25,510 nucleotides of DNA, taken from contig BFEA01000410.1 of assembly GCA_003427395.1 (NCBI GenBank), positions 1,028,906 to 1,054,415 of the forward strand. The letters are read 5' to 3'. Position numbers and translations under genes: made by a program. Under the pieces are notes generated by a model, which searched no databases, was not told the DNA's origin, and worked only from the letters and a program-made list of their open reading frames with translations. This document shows, piece after piece, positions 1 to 8,883 of this stretch. Position 1 is the first letter of the stretch. Each line of letters begins with the position of its first letter. This DNA comes from Chara braunii. Its lineage: Eukaryota; Streptophyta; Charophyceae; Charales; Characeae.

Positions 1-76
<76 letters not shown>
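1..76. repeat. (AT)n microsatellite, 38 units
   Basis: Uninterrupted AT dinucleotides from the first base to 76, so the true left end lies outside the window. An A/G-rich, almost pure purine stretch follows at about 103-170. Confidence 0.97.
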
Positions 77-79
<3 letters not shown>

Positions 80-380
80 CGAATTGTGAATAAGAGCGCA
101 GAAGCAAAAAAAAGGGAAAATAAAAAAAGGAAAAGGAAAAAAGGGGAAGAGAAGAGGTAAAGAAAACTCCACTTGTTCATAACCTCTTACGTACAAGGCG
201 AGCCACGTGGATGACAGGTTGAGCGTTGGCTGCCCCCATCCCCGTATGTCACAAGGACCCACTTGCACGCAGCCAAAAGGCAAAGAGGTAAAGAAAAGGA
301 GGAGGAAACCAAACCTGACAGGGAAAGAGAGAGAATCCAATTGTCACAAAGCAAATAACACATCCCACAAATCAATGTAT

Positions 381-470
381 CTTTTTTTTCTTTTTTCTTT
401 TTTTTTCTTTTTTTCTTTTTTTTTCTTTTTTTCTTTTTTTCTCTTTTTTTTCTTTTTTTCTTTTTTTCTT
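381..470. repeat. Imperfect T-rich polypyrimidine tract
   Basis: About ninety bases made only of T and C, mainly runs of 6-9 T separated by single C. On the minus strand this is an A-rich tract directly after the splice-donor-like end of the RING exon, so if that exon is real the tract lies just inside the next intron. It gives rise to long Lys/Phe-rich spurious ORFs on both strands. Confidence 0.9.
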
Positions 471-473
471 TAC

Positions 474-709
474 CTGTCCCTACCTCGGCAGATAGGACAG
501 CTACGGTGAGGATGATGTGGATGTTCACAAGGATGCCCAAGGAGAGTTGCGTCAGCACAACATTCTGCAGGACGGCTAGCACGAACCATCCCATCAAAAC
601 AGTCCTGACAGAGGACATGTTGTCCACATGTCAAAAACACAACAGGACGTTCATCACAGTGCGGCATCATACAGTTTTGATAGCGTCCTTGGGCACAATA
701 GGACCACGT
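474..709 (-). CDS. Putative internal exon encoding a RING-type zinc finger
   Basis: The minus frame is open from just after a TAG at 710-712 to a TAA at 470-472. It encodes a Cys/His-rich peptide with a RING-like order of ligands: a Cys pair spaced x4 (usual RING x2), nine residues, then CGQHVLCQDC (Cys-x2-His-x2-Cys-x2-Cys), a linker of about 40 residues and CPIC near the end. RING fingers bind two zinc ions and usually recruit an E2 enzyme for ubiquitin transfer. The minus strand reads GACAG/GTAAAG at 474/473, a good plant-type donor, and a pyrimidine-rich stretch ending in TAG at 710 could be the acceptor. This suggests an exon of about 236 nt whose neighbours are outside the window or far away. 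The start codon is unknown because the frame begins at the acceptor. The widened first Cys pair and the long Cys/His-containing linker are atypical, so it may be a RING-like variant or a decayed copy. The RING assignment is from motif spacing only. Confidence 0.42.
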
Positions 710-770
710 CTATCTGGGTGATAGGGATGTGTACAATGAGAAAATGTATATATATATCGTCAAATAGAAC

Positions 771-828
771 TGCCCGGTAAACCGTAGGCAGAGAGGGAGA
801 AGAGAACAACAAACGAGGGGCTGTGACA
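771..828 (+). repeat. Dispersed 58-bp repeat, copy 1
   Basis: Matches 17371-17428 in the same orientation with four substitutions by eye. The match starts at TGCCC and ends at TGTGACA. The sequences flanking the two copies are unrelated. No ORF is shared. Confidence 0.8.
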
Positions 829-841
829 TATATATATGTCG

Positions 842-2276
842 TCAAACAAAGTATGTAGAGTTCACTGTGCACTGAGTCAAGTGTCCTTGCCAATATAATG
901 ATTACGAGGGAGGGTTGCACATGAGGGACTGGATACACTGAACAAGGGTTTAAGGCTAACAAGCAAGGCAAAAATGTCTCTAAGGAGTTGTGCGAGTACA
1001 GGAAAGGATGTTAGGTAGTTGTGATGACTAGTCACCCACACGCTTGCTATGTTATAAAAAGTATGATCCTGCCAACCGCAGCCATTAAAAAAAAAAAAAA
1101 AAAGTTTTTATCTTACTTGAAACGCGGATATAAAATATCTATAAGTTAGTTGGACCTTTCACTTTGAAAATAACACTTGCTCCAAAATATTTATAAAAAA
1201 GTATCTTTCAAAGTGGGATGTTTTTCCACGACTCCATTGCTCGTTTTTTTTTTTCATCTTTTAAAAAATTACATCAAAACACATATGCAAACACACTTGT
1301 AGACAAAGTGACAAAAAAATAACAAATATGAAGAAAAAGAGATAAAACCTATTTTTTCACTCCCCTTCTCCTCTTTCTCTGTCTTTCTCGTTTTTCCTCA
1401 CCTTTGTTTTTATCAAAAGAGAGAACTATTGTTGCATATATAGAACAATTGCATAAAGAGAGAAAAAAATAAATAAATAATAATAATAATAAAATGGAGA
1501 GAGATAAGAAAATGATTATTTATAAATGCTTCAAATTTCACTTCTAAGTTTTAACCCATAAAAATCTGCTACTATGCTACAGGGCGACTAAATGGCAAAT
1601 ATGTTACAATCAACAAATAATTTACTTGATAATACAACATTATTTTATGTTAGTCCTCGGGTGACCTGGATGGGGAAGGTCACTCAAATACCCTACCGAG
1701 CATCCCGGACAATTCGAACACATAATCTTAAAATAGAAATAGAACATAAAAACAAATTAAAATATAAAAAGAAAAAAAATGTTGTGTAAAATTATAATAC
1801 AAAAAACTTTGGACAAAAGGGCATCTCAAATTTCCTTATCAATTTGAAGATAAAAATAAATAAGGAAATATGAGGTAAGATATATCATTTTAAACCTCTT
1901 TAGTCACTATTTATACCCCCTATATCTGCTTTGGGTGACCCATCACTAAAATGGAAGGTAAGGTCGGATTCTAACTGCCCAGGTCAAGCGTACTCCTAGT
2001 TCGAACGGATCCTTACCTCTTTTTCGACGTGTCTTGTTTTGTCGGGTGACCCCCCCTTGACCAGATGCATCGGGCGTGTTTGGCCGAGCAACGGCCCAAC
2101 ATAGATATTCTTTAGTATATTCATCAGTGTTTTATTAAGAACATCAATTTTATGAATAAATATTTTATTTTTATTAAATAATTGTTAACTTAATTGTGTA
2201 GCACACAACAATGATATTATACTTGAAAATCAAACTGATAAAAAAATGGGTAACTAAAATAACTAAATTTTTTTTC
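842..2276. other. AT-rich stretch without a recognisable gene
   Basis: A/T-rich DNA with short homopolymer runs (A-run near 1087-1102) and an AAT microsatellite near 1478-1493. Small GC-richer islands carry GGGTGACC-like words near 1659, 1932 and 2044 that resemble the end sequences of the 274-bp element at 2285, so diverged or partial relatives may lie here. ORFs are short and AT-driven; none resembles a protein I know. Confidence 0.6.
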
Positions 2277-2284
2277 ATTATTTT

Positions 2285-2558
2285 CTAGGCTACCAGCCAG
2301 GCCGCCCGGGTCCCGGGTGACCAGCCCGTGCAAGAACAAGGGAGGGTCCCAGCAAAAAACAAAAAACATCCCAAAAATCTGAAAAAAAATTATGTCATGC
2401 AGAAAAATAAACTAAACACGTTTGCCTCAGGGTCACATCGAAATTTTTTACCAAATTTAAAACATAAAATAAAATTTTAAAATATTTTTTATGTTTTTAA
2501 ATTTTAAATATTTTTGGCCCGGTCGGGCAAGTGACCCCGGACCACTCTGGTAGCCTAG
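2285..2558 (+). mobile_element. 274-bp non-autonomous hAT-like element (MITE), family A, complete copy
   Basis: The ends are the perfect 12-bp terminal inverted repeats CTAGGCTACCAG (2285-2296) and CTGGTAGCCTAG (2547-2558). They are flanked by an exact 8-bp direct repeat, ATTATTTT, at 2277-2284 and 2559-2566. An 8-bp target duplication is the hallmark of the hAT superfamily. The interior is AT-rich between GC-rich ends, has no ORF, and must depend on a transposase made elsewhere. Two partial copies in the window, 17687-17890 and 19194-19412, share the internal stretch from the CGTGCAAG-like word through the conserved GGGTCACAT-like block. The exact duplication and intact inverted repeats suggest a fairly young insertion. 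Confidence 0.82.
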
Positions 2559-2779
2559 ATTATTTTTCTTTTTTTGGAAGCAATAAAATGTCAAAATAAC
2601 GAAACGCTATTAAAAATATAAATTTATTTTATATAAAAATAACTTATGAGGTTAAAACTTTTTTTTTTTTTTTCATACCTTCGTTTATTTGAATTTTATC
2701 TATATTTAGTAGACTCAAAACAAATGTTAAAAAAATATATTTTTATATGCAAAAATGAAGATTACACGTTCGACATCAT

Positions 2780-3345
2780 TACAGATTGTATGAAGGTCAT
2801 GCATTCACATATAATCCATAATGAACGTCGTACAATATAAAATAAAAGAGAGATCCCAATTGAAGGTCATGTCTAAAACATACCGTATTTTTTTTAATTT
2901 AAGATTAACTAAAGTCATCTTATAAAAAATTATCACAATCATTATCTCAATCTTCATACATGGACTCCAAGTGAAGATCATACCTTGTAAATGGTAAAGG
3001 ACCTCAAGTGAAATTCATGTCATGCAGACTGTCAGTGAAGGTCATGTACTTATACATAAATATTGAATAAAGGTTGTATGTTGCAAATAAAAGATAATAC
3101 TTAAATGAATATCATGTTTGTACCAAACCTATGAGTACATAAAAGGGGGCATCGATAAAAGATTTATTGCTCTAAACCTATGAGCACATAAAAATTATAT
3201 TCATTTAAACCTATGAGTGCAACACTATTGACTTACATCATTCAAAATTATATTTAAGTGGATATAATGTTTGTACAAATAAAAAAACACATAAAAATTA
3301 TATTTGCTCTAAACCTATGAGCATAATAACATTGACTCAAGTCAT
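2780..3345. repeat. Degenerate short direct repeats in AT-rich DNA
   Basis: A word close to GTGAAGGTCATG recurs about seven times between 2789 and 3110 at irregular spacing. A second word, AAACCTATGAG, recurs four times (about 3126, 3173, 3209, 3313). Around 3168-3345 longer blocks repeat with a period near 103, for example ATTGACT...TCATTCAAAA at about 3227 and 3330. No coding frame runs through the block. It looks like an old, decayed minisatellite. Confidence 0.55.
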
Positions 3346-3366
3346 TCAAAAAAATATCATCGTGAT

Positions 3367-4104
3367 GAGGGTTACCAGCCCGTACGTACGGAGGCCCCTG
3401 GGCGGACCTCCGTACGTTCGGGGTCCCGTACGGGGTCCGAACCCGACGATGTTCGGCCCCCGCCAAAAATTATTTCGGGGTCTAAAAATAATTTTTTTTT
3501 TCTGAATTTTGTTTTATCAGTTCTCTATGATGTAAGGTACATGCCTACAAATTTTCAAGTCATTTGACTTAGCCAAATAATAATTAAAAATCGCCAAAGA
3601 TGGCGGTGTCAAAATGTGCTCGCCCACGTTTTGTTTCACTTTTGACTTTTTTTTTTTCACTTTTGTTCGGGGTCTAAACAATTTTATTATTTTTTGAAAT
3701 TTTTTTAGTGGGTTTTGTAATATGTGAAGTGCACATCTGTAAATTTTCAGGGTATTTAGCAATGCCAAAAAAAAAAAAAAAATCGCCAAAGATGACGGTG
3801 TCGAAAACATGCTTATGCACTCACTAAATTTAATTCTCTTTCAAATTTTAATTTTATTTATTTTTATTATTAGTATTTGTTTTGTGTATTTTATTTTTAT
3901 TTCAAATTTGGTAAGGAATTCGGACGTAATGCTTAGGAAAATCTTGTTTAATGTATTTTTTTCCATAACATATCTTTTTTTTAGATTTTTTTTTTTTTTT
4001 TTGTCCGCGTTCGGCCCGAACGACCGAACGCATCCCCAAGGAGTCCCATACGTTCGGGCGTTCGGGTTCGGACGTTCGGCCCGTCCCGAACGCCGGTTAC
4101 CTTG
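3367..4104 (+). mobile_element. 738-bp non-autonomous hAT-like element, family B, complete copy
   Basis: The left end begins GAGGGTTACCAG and the right end finishes CCGGTTACCTTG, an imperfect inverted repeat rich in CGTTCGG words. The flanks are ATCGTGAT (3359-3366) and ATCATGAT (4105-4112), an 8-bp duplication with one mismatch, as expected for an ageing hAT insertion. The interior is AT-rich and holds no transposase. It contains an internal tandem duplication with a period of about 193, seen at CGGGGTCTAAA (3476 and 3669) and at the hairpin-forming CGCCAAAGATGGCG (about 3591, and with one change at 3784). Copies in the opposite orientation lie at 14542-14940 and 17004-17356. Superfamily assignment rests on end structure and duplication length. 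Confidence 0.75.
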
Positions 4105-4112
4105 ATCATGAT

Positions 4113-4915
4113 CATTACAAACAAATAATGCAAATATTATTAAAAAAACTACATAAATATTTACCAATTTTAAGTATATAACATATGAAACATCCTTACA
4201 TATCTTTCACTTAGACAATAATATTGTTTTTTAAGTATTAAAATAAAAAGTGATTTGAACACCATTGATTTATTTATAATGCTCCTCTATTCGTCATACA
4301 ACCCCAATTATTATTATTATTATTATATTTTAAAGTGGCATTATTGTTTATTTTAAGTGTTAGCTTTACGCATTTGAATCGAGACAAAAAATATATAAAT
4401 CAACCATTAGTGTCGACAATCAACGTAAATGATCATAGTCGTATTTTATTTTGTGGAGTTGTGTATAACGAACATGTCAACACACATATCATAGATACAC
4501 ATAGACAAATAAATAAAGAGAATGATAAACACTATCTTCATCATCCCAACTGCAAAATGACATAAAATTTGTTGGAGTGATAAAACAAGTGTACAATGAA
4601 ATAGAAACTCAATAAGGAAGGGAGAAATAAAAATTAAAATGAAAAAAAAAAAAAATAATAATATTAATTATTCATTAATATTTTCAATTTCATACGTAAA
4701 CCCATGGGTTCAACTGACTACATTTGAGTGACAATGTCTCAACAAATTTCATTATTGTATTCTTTGCGAATAAAACTGCATCAATATTTTATCAAGATGA
4801 CGTACCTTGTCATGTCGCAAAAAAAAACGAAGAAAGAGAGTAAACTAAACCGCATTTATCACAGTCTTAGGAGTTTATTGCCTTATATGTATGAATCGCA
4901 TGACATCTAAGCGTC
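4113..4915. other. AT-rich stretch without a recognisable gene
   Basis: A/T-rich DNA with an ATT microsatellite near 4308-4327 and A-runs near 4641. Two short plus-strand ORFs (4335-4565 and 4728-4910) have no recognisable domain and the composition of chance ORFs. The retrotransposon gag remnant begins beyond this stretch. Confidence 0.6.
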
Positions 4916-4919
4916 TATT

Positions 4920-5985
4920 TAGAGGTCCCGAGTAGGGAACCATCTGATCAGACGGGGTCGGACCGCCCTATGGCACAAAGGTGTTGAATATGGGCCACGA
5001 CCATTGTCCGTATGGTGCGGCCCCTGCCTTCAAGGGTCCCGCACTACTTGATAGGGTTGTCGTACTTGGTGAGGCCACTTCCAATGCTTGGGGCATTTGC
5101 TCCTTTCCGGAGCCCTACCCACCCTGCGTCAGGTTGCGCTGCACTTTCACGAGGTGCTGGGGCACTGACTCCTCCTCTTCCTATTCTTCCTGAATGGTCT
5201 TTTCAACTCCCGACTCTTTCCCCTTTCCTTGAATCGTGGCCACCACCTTTTTCTGTACGACGACGTCTTTCCCATAACCCAACTCTACGAGTACATCCGT
5301 GACTATCCTTTTTACTCCCGGTATCCCTGAGGTAGTCGCGTCGTGCTCCGCCTCTGTTGACGCATCCGGTGTTGCTCCGCCTGGAACAGACCTTCCTCTC
5401 CTACTCCTTTATCAATCGTGGCCTATGTGAGCTTCTCACTACCCTTTCCACGGCTCATCAGCTCTTGGGCCTCCAATGCATTGAACAAACCCAGAAAGAT
5501 AGCACATTGCGCCTCCTCCGAAATTCTGAGGACCTTCCTCGCCTTTTTCTTAAATTCTTGTAGAAGAGCCCCGACAGTGGTGAAGTCATCCCTGTTTATT
5601 GCCTCCAAGTCTGTAGTAGTCAACAGGCCATCGCCCAACCTGTATTTCCTTTGCATGCCATCTTTAAACCTCGCCCAACTGCCATTGGCTGCATTTATAA
5701 ACTTCTCCACTTCCTGGTGGTGTCCATGAAGCACATACTTAGGAATGTGTTGGAACTTCACCTCGTCTGATAAACCCACAAAAGTCTGCTCAACCAATTC
5801 TAACCATTCTGAAACTCGCTCGCCATTGAAATGAAACGTTTGATTTTGGAAACATTGCTCTACCACCTGTCTCGCCTGTCCAGGGCCTCGACCAGATCAT
5901 CAATTGTCTGGTCCCCGCACCGTCAGCTATGCCCACTCACAATTTGGTCGTTTCTCTTGCTCAACGTCCCTGTTAAGAAAGGATA
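4920..5985 (-). pseudogene. gag: Degenerate LTR-retrotransposon gag, probably Ty3/gypsy
   Basis: The longest clean part is 5425-5896 on the minus strand. It encodes a Gag capsid-like helical segment containing GERVSEWLELVEQ and WARFKDGMQRKYRLGDG, a typical retrotransposon Gag arrangement. Reading past the TAG near 5423-5425 the same frame continues with ATIDKGV. After a frameshift near 5340 it becomes a basic/acidic tail (PGVKRIVTDVLVELGYGKD, then Glu-rich), with further stops near 5185, 5120 and 4955. The upstream leader near 5900-5970 also has stops. No zinc knuckle, protease, reverse transcriptase or integrase follows below 4920, so the element is truncated as well as mutated. Several stops look like TGG to TAG changes, consistent with cytosine-methylation decay. 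Gag would form the cytoplasmic virus-like particle; this copy cannot. I recall similar Gags in Chara, which is not verifiable here. Confidence 0.75.
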
Positions 5986-6327
5986 AAAACTTCATTCAAC
6001 AATCTCCCCTATCATATCTATTTTTCCGACTTTCTATTGGGGTTAAATCATAATCAACTTACTAGGCACTGTCCTTTCTCTCTTTCCTTAGCTAATCCCG
6101 ACAAACTTATCCCTCTTACGAACTTTCTTCACATCCTTAGAGAAACATAAGCTTTTATTCATAATCACCAAATAGGCAATCCATCAAATCACCAAAATTA
6201 TATGGTAATTTACAGGTAGTAATTTCCCTTAGCCTTTATAAGTCATACCAATTCCTCTCATGCCTATTTTTATCCCAATCTCATACCCGAATGTTGTTCC
6301 ACCAAGGACAACGGTAGGCAATCGTTA

Positions 6328-6345
6328 TCCCTGGCAACGACGCCA
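6328..6345 (-). other. Retrotransposon primer-binding site (tRNA-Asp type)
   Basis: The minus strand reads TGGCGTCGTTGCCAGGGA, which differs at two positions from TGGCGCCGTTGCCGGGGA, the complement of the 3' end of plant tRNA-Asp and a common primer-binding site in plant LTR retrotransposons. It lies about 430 bases upstream of the gag frame, on the same strand, exactly where it should be. Both differences are C-to-T or G-to-A changes. Confidence 0.75.
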
Positions 6346-6347
6346 CC

Positions 6348-7265
6348 TATTAAGTGCATGGTCCTGCACCGCGCAGGGCGGGACCCTCCCGACCGTGTCA
6401 CGCAGAAGTTGGTCTGATCCTCATCGCGATACATATGGAGCTTCCGCAAGCCGCTCCGGCCGAGTGCGCCAACCATACCTCTTGCGAACCCCTACGACAT
6501 GATAGGGCCAACACGATGTAAAACTTACCTCCACCTTGCGGGAGTTGTCACCTCCCTTCGGTGGGCATATTCCCGTGGAGCTACCAGTCCACAGTACGAA
6601 AGTTAATCAGTTGCAATCGCAAAGGTGGGCCAACCGAGAGCGTTTCTAGTTCTCTGTAGCATAGGGGGTACGCGCGGTCCCACTCCTCTATCGGACTCAC
6701 ACACGAACCGACGCACTGAGGGGCTGAAGTCCCAAGCGCGACTCCTCGTCGGTCGACTAGGACGCATCGCACCTACCACGTGTTACCCCACAACACTCGT
6801 ATACACAGAACGACACACAACAAACAACACAACAACACCCCTAGTCCCTTTTGTAGTCATCCCATAACCTTCCGACGCAGAAAATCGGATAAGCGACGCG
6901 CGCGAGACTTAGCATAAAACCGCGCAGATGCAGGGCCCTCCCACATCGACTAGCAATGCATGAATACGTAAGCAGTCGCAATGATGGCGTACTATGTAGT
7001 GCCCATAATCAAGCGGTCCCTCGTGGATCCGAGTACCGCTTATAACACTCAAGTGTCAAACTCGAAGTATCGTGAAGGTCAAACCCTTCACGATATTGCA
7101 CGGCTGAAGGAACAGCCGTTCGGCCCCGGTGGCACCTTCAACCCTTAGGCTGAGTGTTCCGGTGGGCAGGGCAAATAGGCTCTGCGCGCGGGGTGATCCC
7201 TTACACGCGGAGTCTAGGACCTAGGATGTCCTGGACAAGGATTCAGGACCAACGTCCGACTAATA
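6348..7265 (-). mobile_element. Candidate 5' LTR of the gag-bearing retrotransposon
   Basis: The block starts two bases beyond the primer-binding site and is distinctly GC-richer than the DNA on either side, with a sharp change to AT-rich sequence at 7265. On the plus strand it begins TATTAA and ends CTAATA, a short inverted terminal pair that could be a decayed TGTTA...TAACA. That gives about 918 bp, a plausible LTR length. It contains two adjacent perfect hairpins (7068-7095 and 7101-7118). A second LTR is not present, so the outer border and target duplication cannot be tested. The right border is the least certain part. Confidence 0.5.
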
Positions 7266-8007
7266 AATTTTTTAAGAAACAAAACTGTAAAGGAAGGGAG
7301 TCTCCTTTCCTTTCTCAATCTTGACTCCAATTAAGCGTGGGCTCCTTAGACCACACAAAACACCAAAGCATAGGTATGTACATATATTAAAGGGGAATAC
7401 AATGTGACGATCACTTCTCACAATCACAGTGACGACTCCTCTCAACCATATATATGTATGTGATCGCAGACAGTCAATTTCCAAAGTCCGAATCACAAAA
7501 ACATACCTGCAATCACATCAAAAAATCAACAAAAATCCACACACTACGAGGGATCAACTTCAACCATTCTCCATACCCATACCCCTCGCTTTAACCATGC
7601 AAGCCCCAACCTTTGTCTAACCTTCCAGAAATAAATACTCGGCACCTTTGTTAAATGGTCAATCAATAAACGTCCAGGTGAAAACCTTAACAAAACAATA
7701 AAAACCACTAGGACTAAAGCTTTTTAGGTTGGGTATTGAAAACGGATTGGAGTTGAGTCGTAAACCGACGAATCGGCAACCGACCTGTTATCAGTGATAA
7801 CAAAAGACGATCCTCGTATGATCAAAATTGAATCTAACTCAAGTCCCGAATCAAGCGATCAAGAGGACATGTAACACAAGACAAGTCAATTCCTCAAGCT
7901 AAATTTATAAGTCCGTGGAGAGTAATCTCCATATCACAATCTCACTCAAAAATTGTTATCCTTAACTAAGCCTGAGTCCACCTCTAAGCAAGTGTCTAAA
8001 AAAAGGT
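7266..8007. other. AT-rich stretch without a recognisable gene
   Basis: No ORF with a recognisable domain on either strand. The base composition and word use (many TCAA and AAGTC words) match the tandem-repeat block that follows, so it may belong to the same unit. Confidence 0.5.
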
Positions 8008-8645
8008 AGACTCTGGCAGCATCTCCTCTATACAGAGTGGATCGCCAAAATTGTTACCTGTCAAAAATATAATCAATCTCCTTTAAACTAAGAAAATTTT
8101 GACAGCGCTTCCCGTATGAAAAGTGTCTTCCAAAAATATATAATAGGTCGAATATAATGACTGAAATAATCTCTACCTCTTGGAAAATCAAGTTTTGTCC
8201 AACTTCCCGAAATAGTAAGAATTTGGGTAACACTCCCTTTAGAAAGGGGGACTTCCCAGATTTATATCAAGTCAAATACGAACTCAAAGCAAAACTTGAG
8301 TTCAACTAAAATAAAATTTAACTGACTCCTTAGATTTGTAGAAATTTTCGCAGCACTCTCATTTAGAAAAATGTTATTCCAAGATTTATACAAAACTAAA
8401 TTCAGAATCTAAAATAACTTTGACTTCTCAAAGTCCAATTCTGTCTAGCTCCTTGAATTAGTAAAAATTTGGGCATCACTCCCTTTAGAAAATGAGACTT
8501 TCCAAATTTTTACTCAGCCACATATAATATTGAGACAAACTGAACTTTTGAAAAGTCAAAATTTGACGAACTCCTTCGATTTGCAGAAATTTTGGCAGCG
8601 CTTCCCATAGAGAAAGTAGCTTACCAAGATTTATACAAAGCCTAG
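8008..8645. repeat. Diverged tandem repeats, period about 122 bp, about six units
   Basis: A phrase near GGCAGCACTCCCTTTAGAAA followed by CTTCCAAGATTTATA recurs at about 8014, 8101, 8226, 8350, 8471 and 8592. The last four steps are about 121-125 bases; the first step is shorter. Units are only moderately similar, so the array is old. Within the phrase several units can form a small stem with a different sequence: CCCTTT with AAGGGG near 8229-8246, CATTT with AAATG near 8353-8367. Stops interrupt all frames across most of the block; a 69-codon minus frame (8485-8694) covers just two units. Confidence 0.65.
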
Positions 8646-8883
8646 TATAAAAAATGATCTCAGAAAATGCGAGAAATGACCTACGTGAAATCAACTTAGC
8701 TCAGAAAATGCAGGAATTGAAACTAACTCTTATGACTTTAGCACGTGCCAAGCTTCTAAAGCAACTACCTACTACCTGTCCAAAATGAAACTCAAACTAA
8801 ATACTGATCTCATTCAACCACATGCAAGACCAAACCACTCAGGTAAATACTGTCCATTTATCCCAAGCTTACACGAGGCATAA

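Noticed and set aside
187-627. 146-codon minus ORF with a Lys-rich middle
   Set aside because: The Lys block is the translated T/C tract at 381-470. The rest has no domain and overlaps the better-supported RING frame.
654-971. 105-codon minus ORF, hydrophobic
   Set aside because: Includes a translated TA palindrome and the dispersed 58-bp repeat; no domain, and composition typical of AT-rich chance ORFs.
4335-4910. Two short plus ORFs as genes
   Set aside because: No domain or codon signal, in AT-rich DNA between two transposons.
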